Program-made: the position numbers and the translations under genes
Notes under the pieces: generated by a model
What the model saw: the letters and a program-made list of their open reading frames with translations, nothing else
Databases searched by the model: none
What the model was told of the DNA's origin: nothing
Part shown: positions 44,634 through 56,508 of the stretch, piece after piece
Layout of the letters: each line of letters starts with the position of its first letter
Position numbering within the stretch: position 1 is the first letter of the stretch
From: Watersipora subatra
Lineage: Eukaryota > Bryozoa > Gymnolaemata > Cheilostomatida > Watersiporidae
DNA: 64,000 bases
Assembly (NCBI RefSeq): GCF_963576615.1
Contig: NC_088715.1
Span: forward strand, 51,872,007 to 51,936,006
Direction: 5' to 3'

Positions 44634-45684
44634 CTTTATTTACACAGGTCAAGGCTGTTTAAAGCAAACAAGACTATGAAACAAAACAGTAAAATAAAGT
44701 GAATTATGTGTATTGAAAGAAAAAGCGATCATTATTTATATACATATGTATATATATCTTATTATATATTTACTGTAATATACATAATATACTATATATT
44801 GCGTATATTATAATATGCACTATATGGATAATTTTATGCATAATATAAAATTGTATTATGCATATATAAGATTCCTTCCACAACTCTTAGTACTAGCAAT
44901 AAAGGATAAAAGATATTTTCTCACATGTTTTATTCTTTTTTGCATAATTTCAAGAGAAACATTGCCTTTTTATCATTTGTTACCACGCGCACTGGTCCAC
45001 ACAGGACTCGTGGCGTACTTATATATTGATTTAAAAACCTCAAAAACTGTGAATATCAGTTACTGTGAGCGTAAGTCGAGTTTTAGCTGTATATGATATA
45101 GATACAATGAAATTGAGTGCTTAATCCTGTGTTATGCTGTGTGTTTACAAAGAACAAAAAAAGAAGTATAAATATATAATATTTTCTTTCTCTATTATTG
45201 AATGATAACAGTGTGCCAACCATCAAAAGAAGTATGTCCGATGATTTAACACGGTATTAATAAACCATATTGAGGCGACTTGTTTTCGAGCATCACAACG
45301 CAATAACACTATGTTTCCGTGACACAGATGATGCAGATTTGGAGTTGTGCGCACGTCGAGTTGCCATGCAATGTGTTTCCATGGACATTCTGATGTTGTA
45401 GATTAATGCAGGCACTTTGTTAAATAAAATAAGGAATTCTATGCAAGAGGTCATAGTGATGCATTCGGAACTGCTTAAAGTGAAATAAGAATGATGGAAG
45501 TATGAAAAATGTTTAAAATGGAATAGCCCACATGGTATTTTTTTGTGCATCATCTGCAAGTGTCGTTGCCATCTTTCACAAGCATTAAATTTGTGAGGAA
45601 CATAACTCGCTGAACTGGTAGATTTTTATCATTTTCATCTAGCGAATGACGCAAACTTACAAATTAACTCTCTCATGGTAACAT

Positions 45685-46696
45685 TAGCCTAGGCATGGCT
45701 CTAGTGGGGATTGGGAGAGAGAGCCTGGGACACATAGCGAAAAAAGGTAAGATAACTTCTGCAAAACGAGCGACATATGTTACATATGACGCTCAGACTA
45801 ATACTAATGAAAGCGTGCCGATAGATTCAGATCTCACGATGTATTAGATGTGGCGCGTTTAAAAGCCTATCGTCACGGTAACGTGACTTGATCTAGTGAA
45901 AGGCCCTATGTTTTTGATAGGGTAGGTAGTTATGTAATACCCCGTTTGACAACAAAACGATAAGAACCATAGGTTACTATTCTCTTGCGTTTTCACGTTT
46001 GCAGTTTCATTTCATATACTGATAAAAAATGGAGCGATTCAAAATTCATCTATCAAAGCTAGGCATAGTCACGCTGAGACCAAAACAGTCTCAAGCTTTA
46101 CAACATATTATCGCAGGGTTTGACTAATTTATAGTTCTTCCTACTGGCTTCGGAAAGAGTATATGTTTTCAGATGGCACCGTTTTGCAATGGTAGGTCCG
46201 AGTTGTTCATAATAACTGTCGCGAGTAATCACATTACTCGCGAGTAAAATAAAACTGAGATTACCTTTTACTAGATAAACTTTTCTTTATTAGCAGCGTG
46301 CGATTCATTTTTGTTGTTCTATTGCTATTCGTTTGTATTGTTATTGAGAAAATATTTTATTCCATTGATTTAATTTTTGATTATAATTAAATCAAAACCT
46401 AATTAATTAAGTAATGAACTTAAACATATGAAATAATATAACCCCCGTGATTGATTTATTATGCAACCAACATTTCATACTTACCAACCAGCGTTTGTTT
46501 GCTGCCAATTCAGATTAAAAACAATACATAATACTCGCGAAGATCATAAAAATGACTGCCACATGGTACTCCTTCGGAAATAACGATTTTGATATTAGCG
46601 ACTGCAGAAGTCGACTTTTAGAGTTGTCTTCCTCGCGTGTTGCAATGTGTCCCAGGCTCTCTCTCCCAATCCCCCACGAGAGCCATGCCCAGGCTA
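45685..46696 (+). mobile_element. Mutator-like element carrying a helicase fragment
   Basis: Terminal inverted repeats of about 52 bases begin TAGCCTAGGCATGGCTCTAG (left) and, inverted, TAGCCTGGGCATGGCTCTCG (right). A 9-base target duplication TGGTAACAT lies at 45676-45684 and 46697-46705. The allelic site in copy 1 (about 33402-33410) is uninterrupted. Nine-base duplications with long TIRs are typical of Mutator-like elements. There is no transposase; the interior includes a RecQ-like helicase segment. Confidence 0.85.
46029..46247 (+). pseudogene. RecQ-type helicase N-terminal fragment
   Basis: From ATG 46029 the frame reads MERFKIHLSKLGIVTLRPKQ, then SQALQHIIAGFD, a TAA, and FIVLPTGFGKSICFQMAP. 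This covers the Q motif-like Arg-Pro-x-Gln and Walker A (PTGFGKS) of RecQ-family DNA helicases in the right order and spacing. It stops after 73 codons and lacks motifs Ia to VI. A GTAGGT donor follows FCN at about 46191, so the fragment may have been captured with intron sequence. The internal stop makes it nonfunctional. Confidence 0.65.
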
Positions 46697-46769
46697 TGGT
46701 AACATAGTCTATCATTAATCAATGATGTGCAGATAAAACCTCAGCTAATTGCTGTCTATTGTTTGTTAG

Positions 46770-47422
46770 CCTCCACAACACCGTATATGACAGCCTCTAG
46801 CCATACACCCACAATGATGAGTGAAGCCAGATTTTAGCAGTGCAACAGATGTGACTTCACTTCTTTTACCAAAGTAGAGTTAGACAGGCACAAACACTGG
46901 GCACACTCCGGAAGTAAACCTCACAAATGCCCTTTCTGCGATTTTGCTTGCGCCTATCCTCATGTGCTAAAGCGTCATATCCTCACCCATACCGGAGAGA
47001 AACCCCATGAGTGCAAGCTCTGCCATAAGAGGTTTGCTCGTAACAGCTCGGTATTGAAGCATATGGAGACGCATAGCATTCGCCGACCTTAAATGAATGC
47101 GCTACCTCAGCCTCAGCACCAACCAGTCAGTCTACCCGGCCCGTTGGATAGTCAATTTCTTCAAACAAGTAGGACTGCTCCACTCTTCACATTACCTATT
47201 CAGTACGCTCAACCGGGTCAGACATTTCAACTTCAGTCGAGGTCGTCTTTGGCAGGTTTCAATATTTCTGATGTCAGCCCACACCCGTCTACTAGTATCG
47301 GTGCAGATCACAATCACCGTCGTCTGTCACCTCCTCCACTTTCAGACAGCCGACCAGTTTTTCCTCAAGGACGAGAAAAATTTGGGAAAGATTCGAATGC
47401 AGAAGAAAATGTTAATCAGTAG
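46770..47422 (+). pseudogene. ZF-C duplicate with two premature stops
   Basis: The exon is the same length (653 bases) as ZF-C, with the same acceptor and final stop. Two in-frame C-to-T changes give TAG at 46835-46837 (CAG in copy 1), before the fingers, and TAA at 47090-47092 (CAA in copy 1), just after them. All three C2H2 fingers between the stops remain intact in sequence. There is no length-changing mutation. The upstream linker exon 7 is missing from this copy. It is most simply a young pseudogene; an in-frame ATG at 46815, upstream of both stops, does not rescue it. Confidence 0.85.
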
Positions 47423-47424
47423 CA

Positions 47425-47787
47425 GTTAAGGGTATAGTTAAGGGTATAGTTGAGGGTATAGTTAAGGGTATAGTTAAGGGTATGGTTAAGGGTATAGTTA
47501 AGGGTATAGTTAAGGGTATGGTTAAGGGTATAGTTAAGGGTATAGTTAAGGGTATGGTTAAGGGTATAGTTAAGGGTATGGTTAAGGGTATGGTTAAGGG
47601 TATAGTTAAGGGTATAGTTAAGGGTATAGTTAAGGGTATAGTTAAGGGTATGGTTAAGGGTATAGTTAAGGGTATAGTTAAGGATATAGTTAAGGGTATA
47701 GTTAAGGGTATAGTTAAGGGTATGGTTAAGGGTATAGTTAAGGGTATAGTTAAAGGTATATTTAAGGGTATAGTTAAGGGTATAGTC
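47425..47787. repeat. 12-bp satellite GTTAAGGGTATA, about 30 copies
   Basis: Units of 12 bases alternate between GTTAAGGGTATA and GTTAAGGGTATG. The same position in copy 1 (34128-34160) has fewer than three units. The Val-Lys-Gly-Ile frame across it is an artefact. Confidence 0.95.
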
Positions 47788-48988
47788 CGTGAAGTGGTTA
47801 TATGTTGTACATGTTAGTTTGGTGCTAGCAGCATTTCGCTCTATCTGCTTTTTAACTGTCGAAGTTCGAAAAAGCAGTAGTGTCCCAACAAGTGGAAATA
47901 TATAATGCTGTCATGATTTACTCTTATGTGTACTGAATGCGTTCAAAGAACAAGTGCGTAACTTTGCTGCCTCAACGTCATCGCTTAGCTGGAAGGAGAG
48001 ATCTATCTATTGAGTCTCGTTGCCATCATGTCTCCCTAACTCATCCGACTGGCCAGAAAGTTGATTGAATTATTGCATTTTTGTGTTTATATTTTAATTT
48101 TAAGAGAATTTTGAGTGCTCGTTTTTTATTTTATCATCTTCTATGATAATGCTTCGTATAATGTAGAGATTTGTCTTGATTCTAATGTTTTTAAACACTG
48201 GAATCAAGACAACTACCTAATTTAAATTTTGGCTTGAAATTTGTTTTGGACCTTTCAGTTATCCCTGACTTGTTTAAAACTCTGCTATCATGCAAAGTAA
48301 TGTAGAACAATTTGTTGCAAATTATTCTAAAAGTCTATTAATAGCTTTATTAATATTTTTCTGTTTATAACCTTGGATTACATGTGCATGTTTTTCTAAT
48401 TGACAATCATACAGTTATCCGTTGAACTCTTCTGCAGTTCTTTTGTGGCTATTTTTAGTTGTTCGAAACTGCATTCAGAAAAACAGAGTTTGTTTTACTG
48501 CAGATTAGCTTAAATAACTATTATTTTATTTAGCAAAACTACCGCTATTATGTTAAAAAAATTTACACTAATTATTTTGGCACTAATAATTTTTACCCAT
48601 GTCGCTGCTTCGAATTAGCCAATCATGCATCTAGTCTGCCTCAGTATTTTTTAACCTTTGATTGGCCAATCATCTTGATTTTGATGATTCGCTCTCTCTC
48701 TCTTAGGTTCATTCGCTAAAGTCATCAACCATCAACTTGATTTATTTCATGCTGCCTACACGCTTAATGATTATCCCCTTTTTATGCTCTATCACCTGTG
48801 AGTATGTCTTATCGTCTAATGAGCTCTTTTGGCTGCGCTTGTTTGACTAAGGATATAAACTTGTTTTCAGATTCATATAATATATTCCCTAGATGCTAAA
48901 TATAACATGTGTTTGAATTCAAAAACGATAAATGCAACAAGAGTTTACATTGTGAAAGATAAGTTGCATTATGGTCTGTCATTCTCGG

Positions 48989-51882
48989 TTAGTAGCCTGG
49001 TTCTCCTTTCTCGGTGAACTTGTAACCGCCGCCGTATGACTTTCCCTTTGGTCCTGGCTCTCCCTGTAATCATACGTGTACATCATTATAAACTGTTTGA
49101 TGTATTTTGACTAGACATTGCTGTCACTTGTTGATCAGCTCCGCTTGTTCAAGGCTAGAAGAGTGTTGGAAACTTTTCTTGATAACTGCTAGAGTTTATT
49201 ATTGTACCAGCAACTTGGTGTGGTTTAACCGCTTTACACCTAATAGCTACTACACTCCTAATATATAATGGAATATAAAACTACCTTTTGTCCAGTCATT
49301 CCCTTGGGACCTGGTGCACCATCCTTTCCATCTTTACCATCCTTTCCTTTGTCTCCTTTAGCTCCATCTTTGCCATCCTTTCCATCTTTACCATCATCGC
49401 CATCGGCGCCTGGCATGCCAGCTGGTCCCTTCATTCCCTTAGCTCCTGTGGCTCCGTCCTTGCCATCTTTACCGGGCAATCCTCTTGGTCCAGTGTCACC
49501 TTGCTTGCCTTGAGCACCAGGTTTACCATCTTGTCCATCTTTACCATCTTTGCCAGGTGCACCACGCATTCCTTTAGCTCCTGGTGCTCCATCTTTACCA
49601 TCTTCGCCATCCTTTCCATCATTGCCAGGAGCGCCAGTGTTTCCCTTCATTCCAGGTGCACCGGCCTTTCCATCTTTTCCATCTTTGCCAGCTGCTCCGG
49701 TATCTCCCTGTGGTCCACGTTTACCATCCTTTCCAGGGTTTCCATCTTTTCCATCGTTGCCTGGAGCCCCATCCTTTCCTTTCATACCAGGAGCACCAGC
49801 CTTGCCATCTTTACCCTTTGGTCCTTGAGCTCCAGTATTTCCCTTATCACCCGGTGCACCATCCTTTCCATCTTTTCCATCGTTTCCTTTGTCTCCTTTA
49901 GCCCCTGTATTTCCTTTCATTCCCTTTTCACCATTTTTGCCGTCTTTGCCATCTTTACCATTAGTTCCTGGGGTTCCTGGACGTCCCTTCTCTCCTTGTT
50001 GGCCAACTTTACCGTCTTTGCCATCTTGACCGTCATTGCCAGGAGCTCCGGTGTCACCCTTCTCGCCCTGTTTGCCATCCTTTCCATCTTTGCCATCTTT
50101 TCCATCATCGCCATTAGCACCTGTTACTCCTTTCATTCCTCGATCACCCTTTTGGCCATCAGCACCATCCTTTCCATCCATTCCCTTTTGGCCGGTAAGG
50201 CCCTTCATGCCTTTCTGTCCCTTAGCGCCATCAGCACCAGTATTGCCCTTGGCTCCGGTGTTGCCTTTCATTCCTGGTGCGCCATCCTTTCCGTCTTTGC
50301 CATCTTTACCATCCTTTCCTTTAGCGCCAGTCACGCCCTTCATTCCTTGTGCTCCCTTTTCTCCATCAGCACCATCCTTTCCATCTTTTCCATCGTTTCC
50401 TTTGTCTCCCTTCTTTCCAGGTGCTCCAGTAGCTCCATCTTTACCATCCTTACCAGGTGCACCGGTGTTTCCTTTCATACCTGTAGCACCAGTTTCACCA
50501 TCATCACCATCACCTCCCTTCATTCCTGTTGCTCCAGTTTGGCCTTTCATGCCCTTCTCGCCTTGGTTTCCCATTTTGCCTGTCGCTCCTGTAGCTCCGG
50601 TCTCTCCCTCATCTCCGGGTTTCCCTTTTACTCCAGTTGCACCAGTTTCTCCTGGATTACCCATCTTTCCATCTTTGCCAGGATTACCCTTATCACCCTT
50701 CATACCTGGTGCTCCGGTATCTCCCTTCATTCCAGGTTTGCCATCCTTTCCATCTTTACCTGGTTGTCCTGGTTTTCCGTTTTTGCCATCTTGTCCATCC
50801 TTACCATCTTTTCCATCGTCTCCCTGCGCATAAACATTGACTGATATACTTTAACAGCCCAACATCACAGCGATAGACAACTCCACAATTTGTAGTTATT
50901 ACAAAATGTGTACCTTTGGTCCAATAGGTCCCTTGGGGCAGTCACACTTCTTGACTGGTTTTGTGGCGTAAGTTCTCTTGGCTCTCTGCAAAGAGTTAAC
51001 AATGCACATTAAATAATCATGAAATGTGCGGGTTTCACAAGCATCAACCAAGCGCATATCCATAATATTGCATAAAATAAATAAAATAAAATACATTAAG
51101 CATAAAATATGTACACAGTTTATGCTAGCTGTTTATTGACTATTCTTGTTTCAAGAGTTGAATTCCGTTGTGGGGTACTCACCAACATATCTGCATCTTC
51201 CGATGTAAGCTTTGCAACTTCTATCTGGAGTTGTCCTATTTCTTGGTTCTCCTGTAAGAAAAAATTAAACATTTTTCAAACGAAAGAATACAAAAGCTAT
51301 ATTTGTAACCAACACAGTTAAATTCAATTTTATGCAAAAGAGAATAACTCACTAAAAAAGTTTGCATAAAGTATATAAAAAATTTTTGGAATCGCATAAC
51401 TTTTAAGTCATTTACTGTAACTCGTTACTATGAGTTCTCACATGCTTGTAGCAGCTTGTAATTATAAAGTTCCTAAAAGGTGTTTTGTTCGAATCTACAT
51501 AGTTCTGAAAGTAACTGAAAAAGTGTTACAAAGAGTGACTTTTTCAAGATTTAGTAATCATTTACATAGCATTTGAGCTTTAAAATATGAATATTTCTTA
51601 TTATTTTATAACATTTTCAGTAAATATTAATTACAAATAACACAAATTCAATGCCCAAAATTCTGCATGTATTATATATTAAAAACTTTACTATTATAAT
51701 TATTTCGTGCAAGCAAAAAAGATTTTGGTTACCTGGTCGACTCTCTGGTAGATAAAATTGTAGACCATAACGTTTGCTACAATGCTTCCCACGAGTAGAA
51801 TAGCCAAGATTCCTGTGCTATAACCATAGATCTTAAGCTTGGCCTTGTTGGCAGCCGCTAGGGAATAATCACAGTTCTCCAT
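48989..51882 (-). CDS. Type II transmembrane collagen, copy 2 (634 aa, five coding exons)
   Basis: Coding exons: 51733-51882, 51183-51251, 50914-50985, 49285-50823 and 48989-49063. All lengths are identical to copy 1 and all splice sites are kept. Compared with copy 1 I find three amino-acid changes: Arg to Gln in the coiled-coil-like exon (ENQEIGQ) and two Asn to Asp in the Gly-X-Y region. Most other exon differences are synonymous. The membrane helix, RAKR site, Cys-Asp-Cys, unbroken triplets and Tyr/Gly tail are all present. It is therefore probably a working second gene rather than a decaying copy. Copy-number-driven expression or recent gene conversion could both explain the similarity. 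Confidence 0.92.
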
Positions 51883-52220
51883 CTAAAATAATAAGTTTGT
51901 AATTCAGTAATATGCATTTGGTTGCATTCAATTATTTTTAATTGTTTTTATCTTAGCGATTCATGTTCCACAATGCCATTTTGGCTAGAATAACAGTTTT
52001 CATAGATCCAACAGAAGTTATCTCAAACGAATCATTTGATTTGAACCACACTTTTCTGAAATTTTTTTTCGAAGTAATTGCTGTTTATTTGCATTTTCTC
52101 TCTAAGGTTCAAGGTATGCACTTACACTCTACATGTATTTTCATTCAGAAGCATGTTAGTTGATTGATATATAGATTCAACGATGTTTATATAAATAATT
52201 TTATACACAAATTCACTTAC

Positions 52221-52329
52221 CTTTTTGTAGGTATCAAACAGTGTTCTTTCTATAGAATTCTCCAAGACTGCTTTTCTTGAAGCCTCTGAAGCTGTTCTGA
52301 ATTTTTATGTTTCTCTCCAGGTTTTTATA
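52221..52329 (-). promoter_or_regulatory. Collagen gene 2 promoter and 5' noncoding exon
   Basis: The minus-strand TATAAAA at 52323-52329 and the GTAAGT donor at 52219-52220 match copy 1 in position and spacing. The intervening exon has small indels relative to copy 1. Confidence 0.6.
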
Positions 52330-54830
52330 CAAATGGCTCACTCTAATCTCACCCATCTCATCCAATCAAATTTGTTCTTGAAATGCCTAGCATGAAATGA
52401 CACTCATATTGATGAACGAGTGTTTGATTAAAGTTGCAGAAGATGTAACAGATTGTTCTTTGATGTCTTCCTCTGGCGATAAGCCTCTGATGGCACGAGC
52501 CAAACCTAGCTTAATACATCCAAGTTTCACGACTATGGAAGTTCATTCATTAGTCTTTCAGTTTTTCCTGCCAATGTCAAATTAGCTTTCTCCAGAGATT
52601 ATCAAGTTTTTCTACGTGTAAGTGTAACTACACTTTGGCACTGTGGCCTCTTCACCAATTTGGCAATGGCCACCTGTATCAATGCGTACAAGACTATTGT
52701 TGTTGAAAGACAAATTACCGTGCTGATAGACTTTTAGTACCCTAAATAAACATAGATGTGTTATAACTAAACTTGCCAAGTTAGGGCTTGAAGATCAAAC
52801 AATCTATTTGAAAATAGCAAATATCATGATATAGCATTTGGAAGAAACTGGGCAACTAAATTTTCTGACTGAGACATAAACTTTAGTTGCCCGGTTGATA
52901 AACTGATTTAATGTTTTGTCAAGTTTTTCTTAAATACATCTTGTAAATATGCCATCCGGGAATAAAAGAAGGACTGTCTGGCAAGACCAGATTTGCTTGT
53001 GCTTACTCATATATGCTGTATTCTGTGCTTAATTGTACGTACAGAATACAGACAATCCTCATCTGTTCAGACCAATACAAACTGAGCCCTGTCCAGACAT
53101 TGAAAATTAAATACTGTACATTAATTTCTGTAAATTAAGTACTGTACATTGAACAGCCTATATTTTCTCACACGCGTACTTCTATGCTAAATAATATTGT
53201 ACAATATACATATACAGTATACACAAGAGAATAAAATATGGTTATACCAGCAACAGAGTACACTATAATGTTAATAGAAGTAATCCTTCCTTTTTTCGTG
53301 GCGTCATTCTATCGTTGTCTGCCATCTTTATGGACAACTTTTATCGTTAAAAACACGAAGCTTCCGCAATTAAATACTGCAAACAATGCTTTTGTTTGCA
53401 AATTTTTATTTTAGTATCAAAACAACACCAAAAAATACTATTAATGAAGAGAATGACGATTGTTTTCTACAAAGATGGTGGCTTTGTTGTGGACGAGCGC
53501 ATGTGCAAACAGGGCGATGACGTAAAAAAACGATGGATAGTAACAAATGAAAATTGCAGTGCAACACTCACGCGCATTAGTCGTTTGCATCGTCTCTTGT
53601 GAGAGTCAAAGTTGTCAAACTTTTTGAGGTCAATCTGTTGTCAAGATAATTGAAAGTTTAAGAAGTGAAGTCTAAAGAAGCTGACTGTACTTTGCAGTTT
53701 CATCTTTTTCATTTCTTTCACATCCCTTTTGGTGTGAAATCATGTAGGCTCTGGGTCTTTTAGGTATTTGAACCTGAAACCAAAAACATAATCAATATTT
53801 TTCTATTTCATATAATTGAGAGGTTTATGAGTGAAAGTATACTGATCAGGTCCTCAGCAGCGTTTCAACGTACTTTTATTTCCTACTAATCGGTTCTCAC
53901 CTCTTTTTGGTTTGCATAAATGTTGGACCTTTCGTGGATATTGCTCACCAAATTGCTTCGCTGTACATGGGTGTATCTCTGAGCCGAGCCGGCAGCTAGT
54001 GATTGAGAGGAATGTTTAGTCACCATCATATAATTATTGAAAGCAATTCATGTTATTACCAATAAAAAAAGTCAAAGTTTAAGCATCTTGCCTTGGAGTA
54101 ACCCAAAAAAGTGTAAGTGTAAATGATTTGTATTTTTCAGAAGGCTTCTAGAGACGGAATATTTTTGAAAATAGCTTTAAAGTTACAAGGATAAATGCTA
54201 TGTGTATATCAATTTAGCTTTGGTATCTGTTCATATATAAAACTGCTTTCTGCAGGCTGAATTTCTGCTGCCTATTTATTTCTGTCTGTAAAATCTTGTA
54301 GGAAGTCAGTGACTGGTTGTCCTGACTTTGCATTAAATCACGCAGCTATCCTTGGCTTATTAAAAGTGTTGTTATGTATGGTTTCTGTATAGAACAACTA
54401 CACTCACTAATTTAAACTTTGTGGTAGGCAGGATTTTCAAAGATATTAAATTTCTTTTCTTGTTGTTTTATTCACACTTGTGCTGATTACTAACACTGTT
54501 AGCGGCAGCGAAGTCAAGTAACTCAATCAAGGTTATTGTCAGCAATATTTTTTTTACTTTATCATTTGCAAAGATAATTCTTGCTAATAAGGGCTTCTTA
54601 CTTACCATATATTTAAACTTCCAAAAAATTAAAAGTGCGCTCATTATTATATAACAAACTTTTAGCAAGACAAACAAACCTTAAACAGATGGCAACGCGA
54701 TTGATCTACATATAGCACTGAGGCTATTGGAAGCATCTATCAAAGGCATTGTTATCTGATATTGTCTGTGCATCCTACATGAAAGCGTTTTTTAATCAAA
54801 TGACCTTGATAACAGGTTATCAATCATCAA
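52330..54830. other. Duplicated intergenic DNA 5' of collagen gene 2
   Basis: It aligns with 38692-41027. A local difference at 53450-53620 gives a short open frame not present in copy 1. No gene is called. Confidence 0.4.
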
Positions 54831-54990
54831 TACTACATAATGGTCAACTCTACTTGCTTAAAAACTATTTTTTATGAAGTTAAAAATTTACATAAATCTG
54901 CCAAATATCAATCTTCATTTTTATTAGTAACTGGCAGCAAGCCCAACCAATGCCCAATAATTCTTTCATTTGCAATCAGATAGTCCGATG

Positions 54991-55190
54991 GTAGGTGTTA
55001 AGAAGGCTGGTTCTCAGCAACCAGACAGGTTTTTGAGACTAAATCTTTTAGTGACCAGACAGAAGGCATCGAGCACATGCGTGTGAAGTTTGGACGGAAT
55101 TAGCCAAAAAAATGTGGAAAGGCAGAGCATTTTTGCGGACTAACAAACATAGATAAAATGACAAAATTGGGTTCATTGATATAGTTTCAT
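54991..55190 (+). repeat. Dispersed repeat family M, copy 2
   Basis: It carries GGCTGGTTCTCAG, AACCAGACAG, GAGCACATGCGTGTGAAG, AATGTGGAAA and AATGACAAAATTGGG-like words in the same order as 11398-11640 and 59567-59765. Confidence 0.6.
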
Positions 55191-55326
55191 TATATTATTA
55201 CACTAGTCCAAGTCAGCAAATAGACTCTCATTGACAATTCTTGTACCTGATTCAACCTTGTTCCAAGGTTACAGCTAGATTTGCAAAAGATTTGGCTATG
55301 AAATTCCTACTTCCAAATCTCAGAAT

Positions 55327-56090
55327 TTAAACCATAACTGCCACGAACAACTTTTATCGTATTTACTAGGTAAATCAGACACGCTAATTCCGATTTTGTA
55401 ATCAAAATAAAGATTAGGCCACTAACTTTCAGAGTAATGAAGGATTTTTTATAGCGTTTTAATATCGGTCTCGAAAACAACACGATCGGCATAACAAGCT
55501 CTGCCCATAAATACGTGACGTAACCTAGCTTTTTAGGAACAGAAGTTACGTAGGGATGTTTAGACCGATTTAGAATAATAGAGATGGGTGTTTTAAAATC
55601 CATTAATATCTAAATTCAGCCTTAAAAATAATATCAGTCTTTTTTGAAAAGTAGATAAGCTATTTAGCATTGCATATTTAAAAAGCGCGATAACAACGCT
55701 AACTTGTGATAAAACCGCGCTTTTTGAGCTCATTTTTCTTGGCGTCCAGCCCATTTAAACGTCATGTAACAAGCTGCAAGCAATTTAAATTAGTTTATAT
55801 CCCTTTCATAAAAAACTGAAATTATTTTACATGCTGAATTTAGATAATAATGGGTTCCAAGACACCCATCTCTATTATTCTAAATCGAACTAAACACTCC
55901 TAACTTCCGTTTCTGAAAAAGCTAGGTTTCGTCACATATTTATGGGCGGAGCTTGTAATGCCGATTGTGTTGTTTTCGAAACGGATATTGAAATGATTTA
56001 AAAAAGCCTAAATGACTTTGATAAAAGTCTACGATAAGTCGAAAAGATCTTTGACTACGATAAAAGTTGTTTGTGATAGTTATGGTTTAA
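55327..56090. mobile_element. TTAA-flanked foldback element, 764 bp
   Basis: TTAAACCATAAC at 55327 is mirrored by GTTATGGTTTAA ending at 56090. Arms of about 270-290 bases are inverted repeats (for example GAGATGGGTGT near 55582 and ACACCCATCTC near 55873), around a spacer with its own palindrome AAAGCGCGATAAC...CCGCGCTTTTT. TTAA at both ends suggests a piggyBac- or Kolobok-related MITE. A 98-residue minus frame in the left arm has no recognised domain. Confidence 0.8.
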
Positions 56091-56428
56091 CTAACGAAAA
56101 GTGCACAAAGCTTACTTTAACTTTTTTATCATAATAGTCAGCATCACATATACTAGTATTTGTAAATAAGTACCAAGACTCAAGTAACAATAATAATAAT
56201 AGTAATAAGACTCAAGGAAACTGTAACAGATAAGGAACAGGTAAATTATATATTTTTAATATTTTAAATATTGTATGAAGTTTAGAGTTTCAAAACATGT
56301 AAGCTAAGGTGACATTTTCAATAGATTGATACATGTAGTTTGAGAATTTTGAATCACCTTCTTCGTCTTTTAGTTATATATATAATTTTATAATGCATAA
56401 TAAATAAATATATATACATACATATATG

Positions 56429-56436
<8 letters not shown>

Positions 56437-56506
<70 letters not shown>
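56437..56506. repeat. (AT)n microsatellite
   Basis: About 35 uninterrupted AT dinucleotides sit directly before repeat R copy 2. Confidence 0.95.

Positions 56507-56508
<2 letters not shown>

Larger units (their letters stand above)
43909..54830. repeat. Segmental duplication, copy 2
   Basis: This is the partner of 30556-41027. It lacks the roughly 885-base interval with the LINE piece and linker exon 7. It gains a 1-kb Mutator-like element at 45685 and a 360-base 12-bp satellite at 47425. Collagen coding exons are intact; the finger exon is a pseudogene. Confidence 0.9.

Noticed and set aside
47482..47817. Val-Lys-Gly-Ile repeat protein
   Set aside because: It is a by-product of the 12-bp satellite, which is absent from the equivalent place in copy 1.
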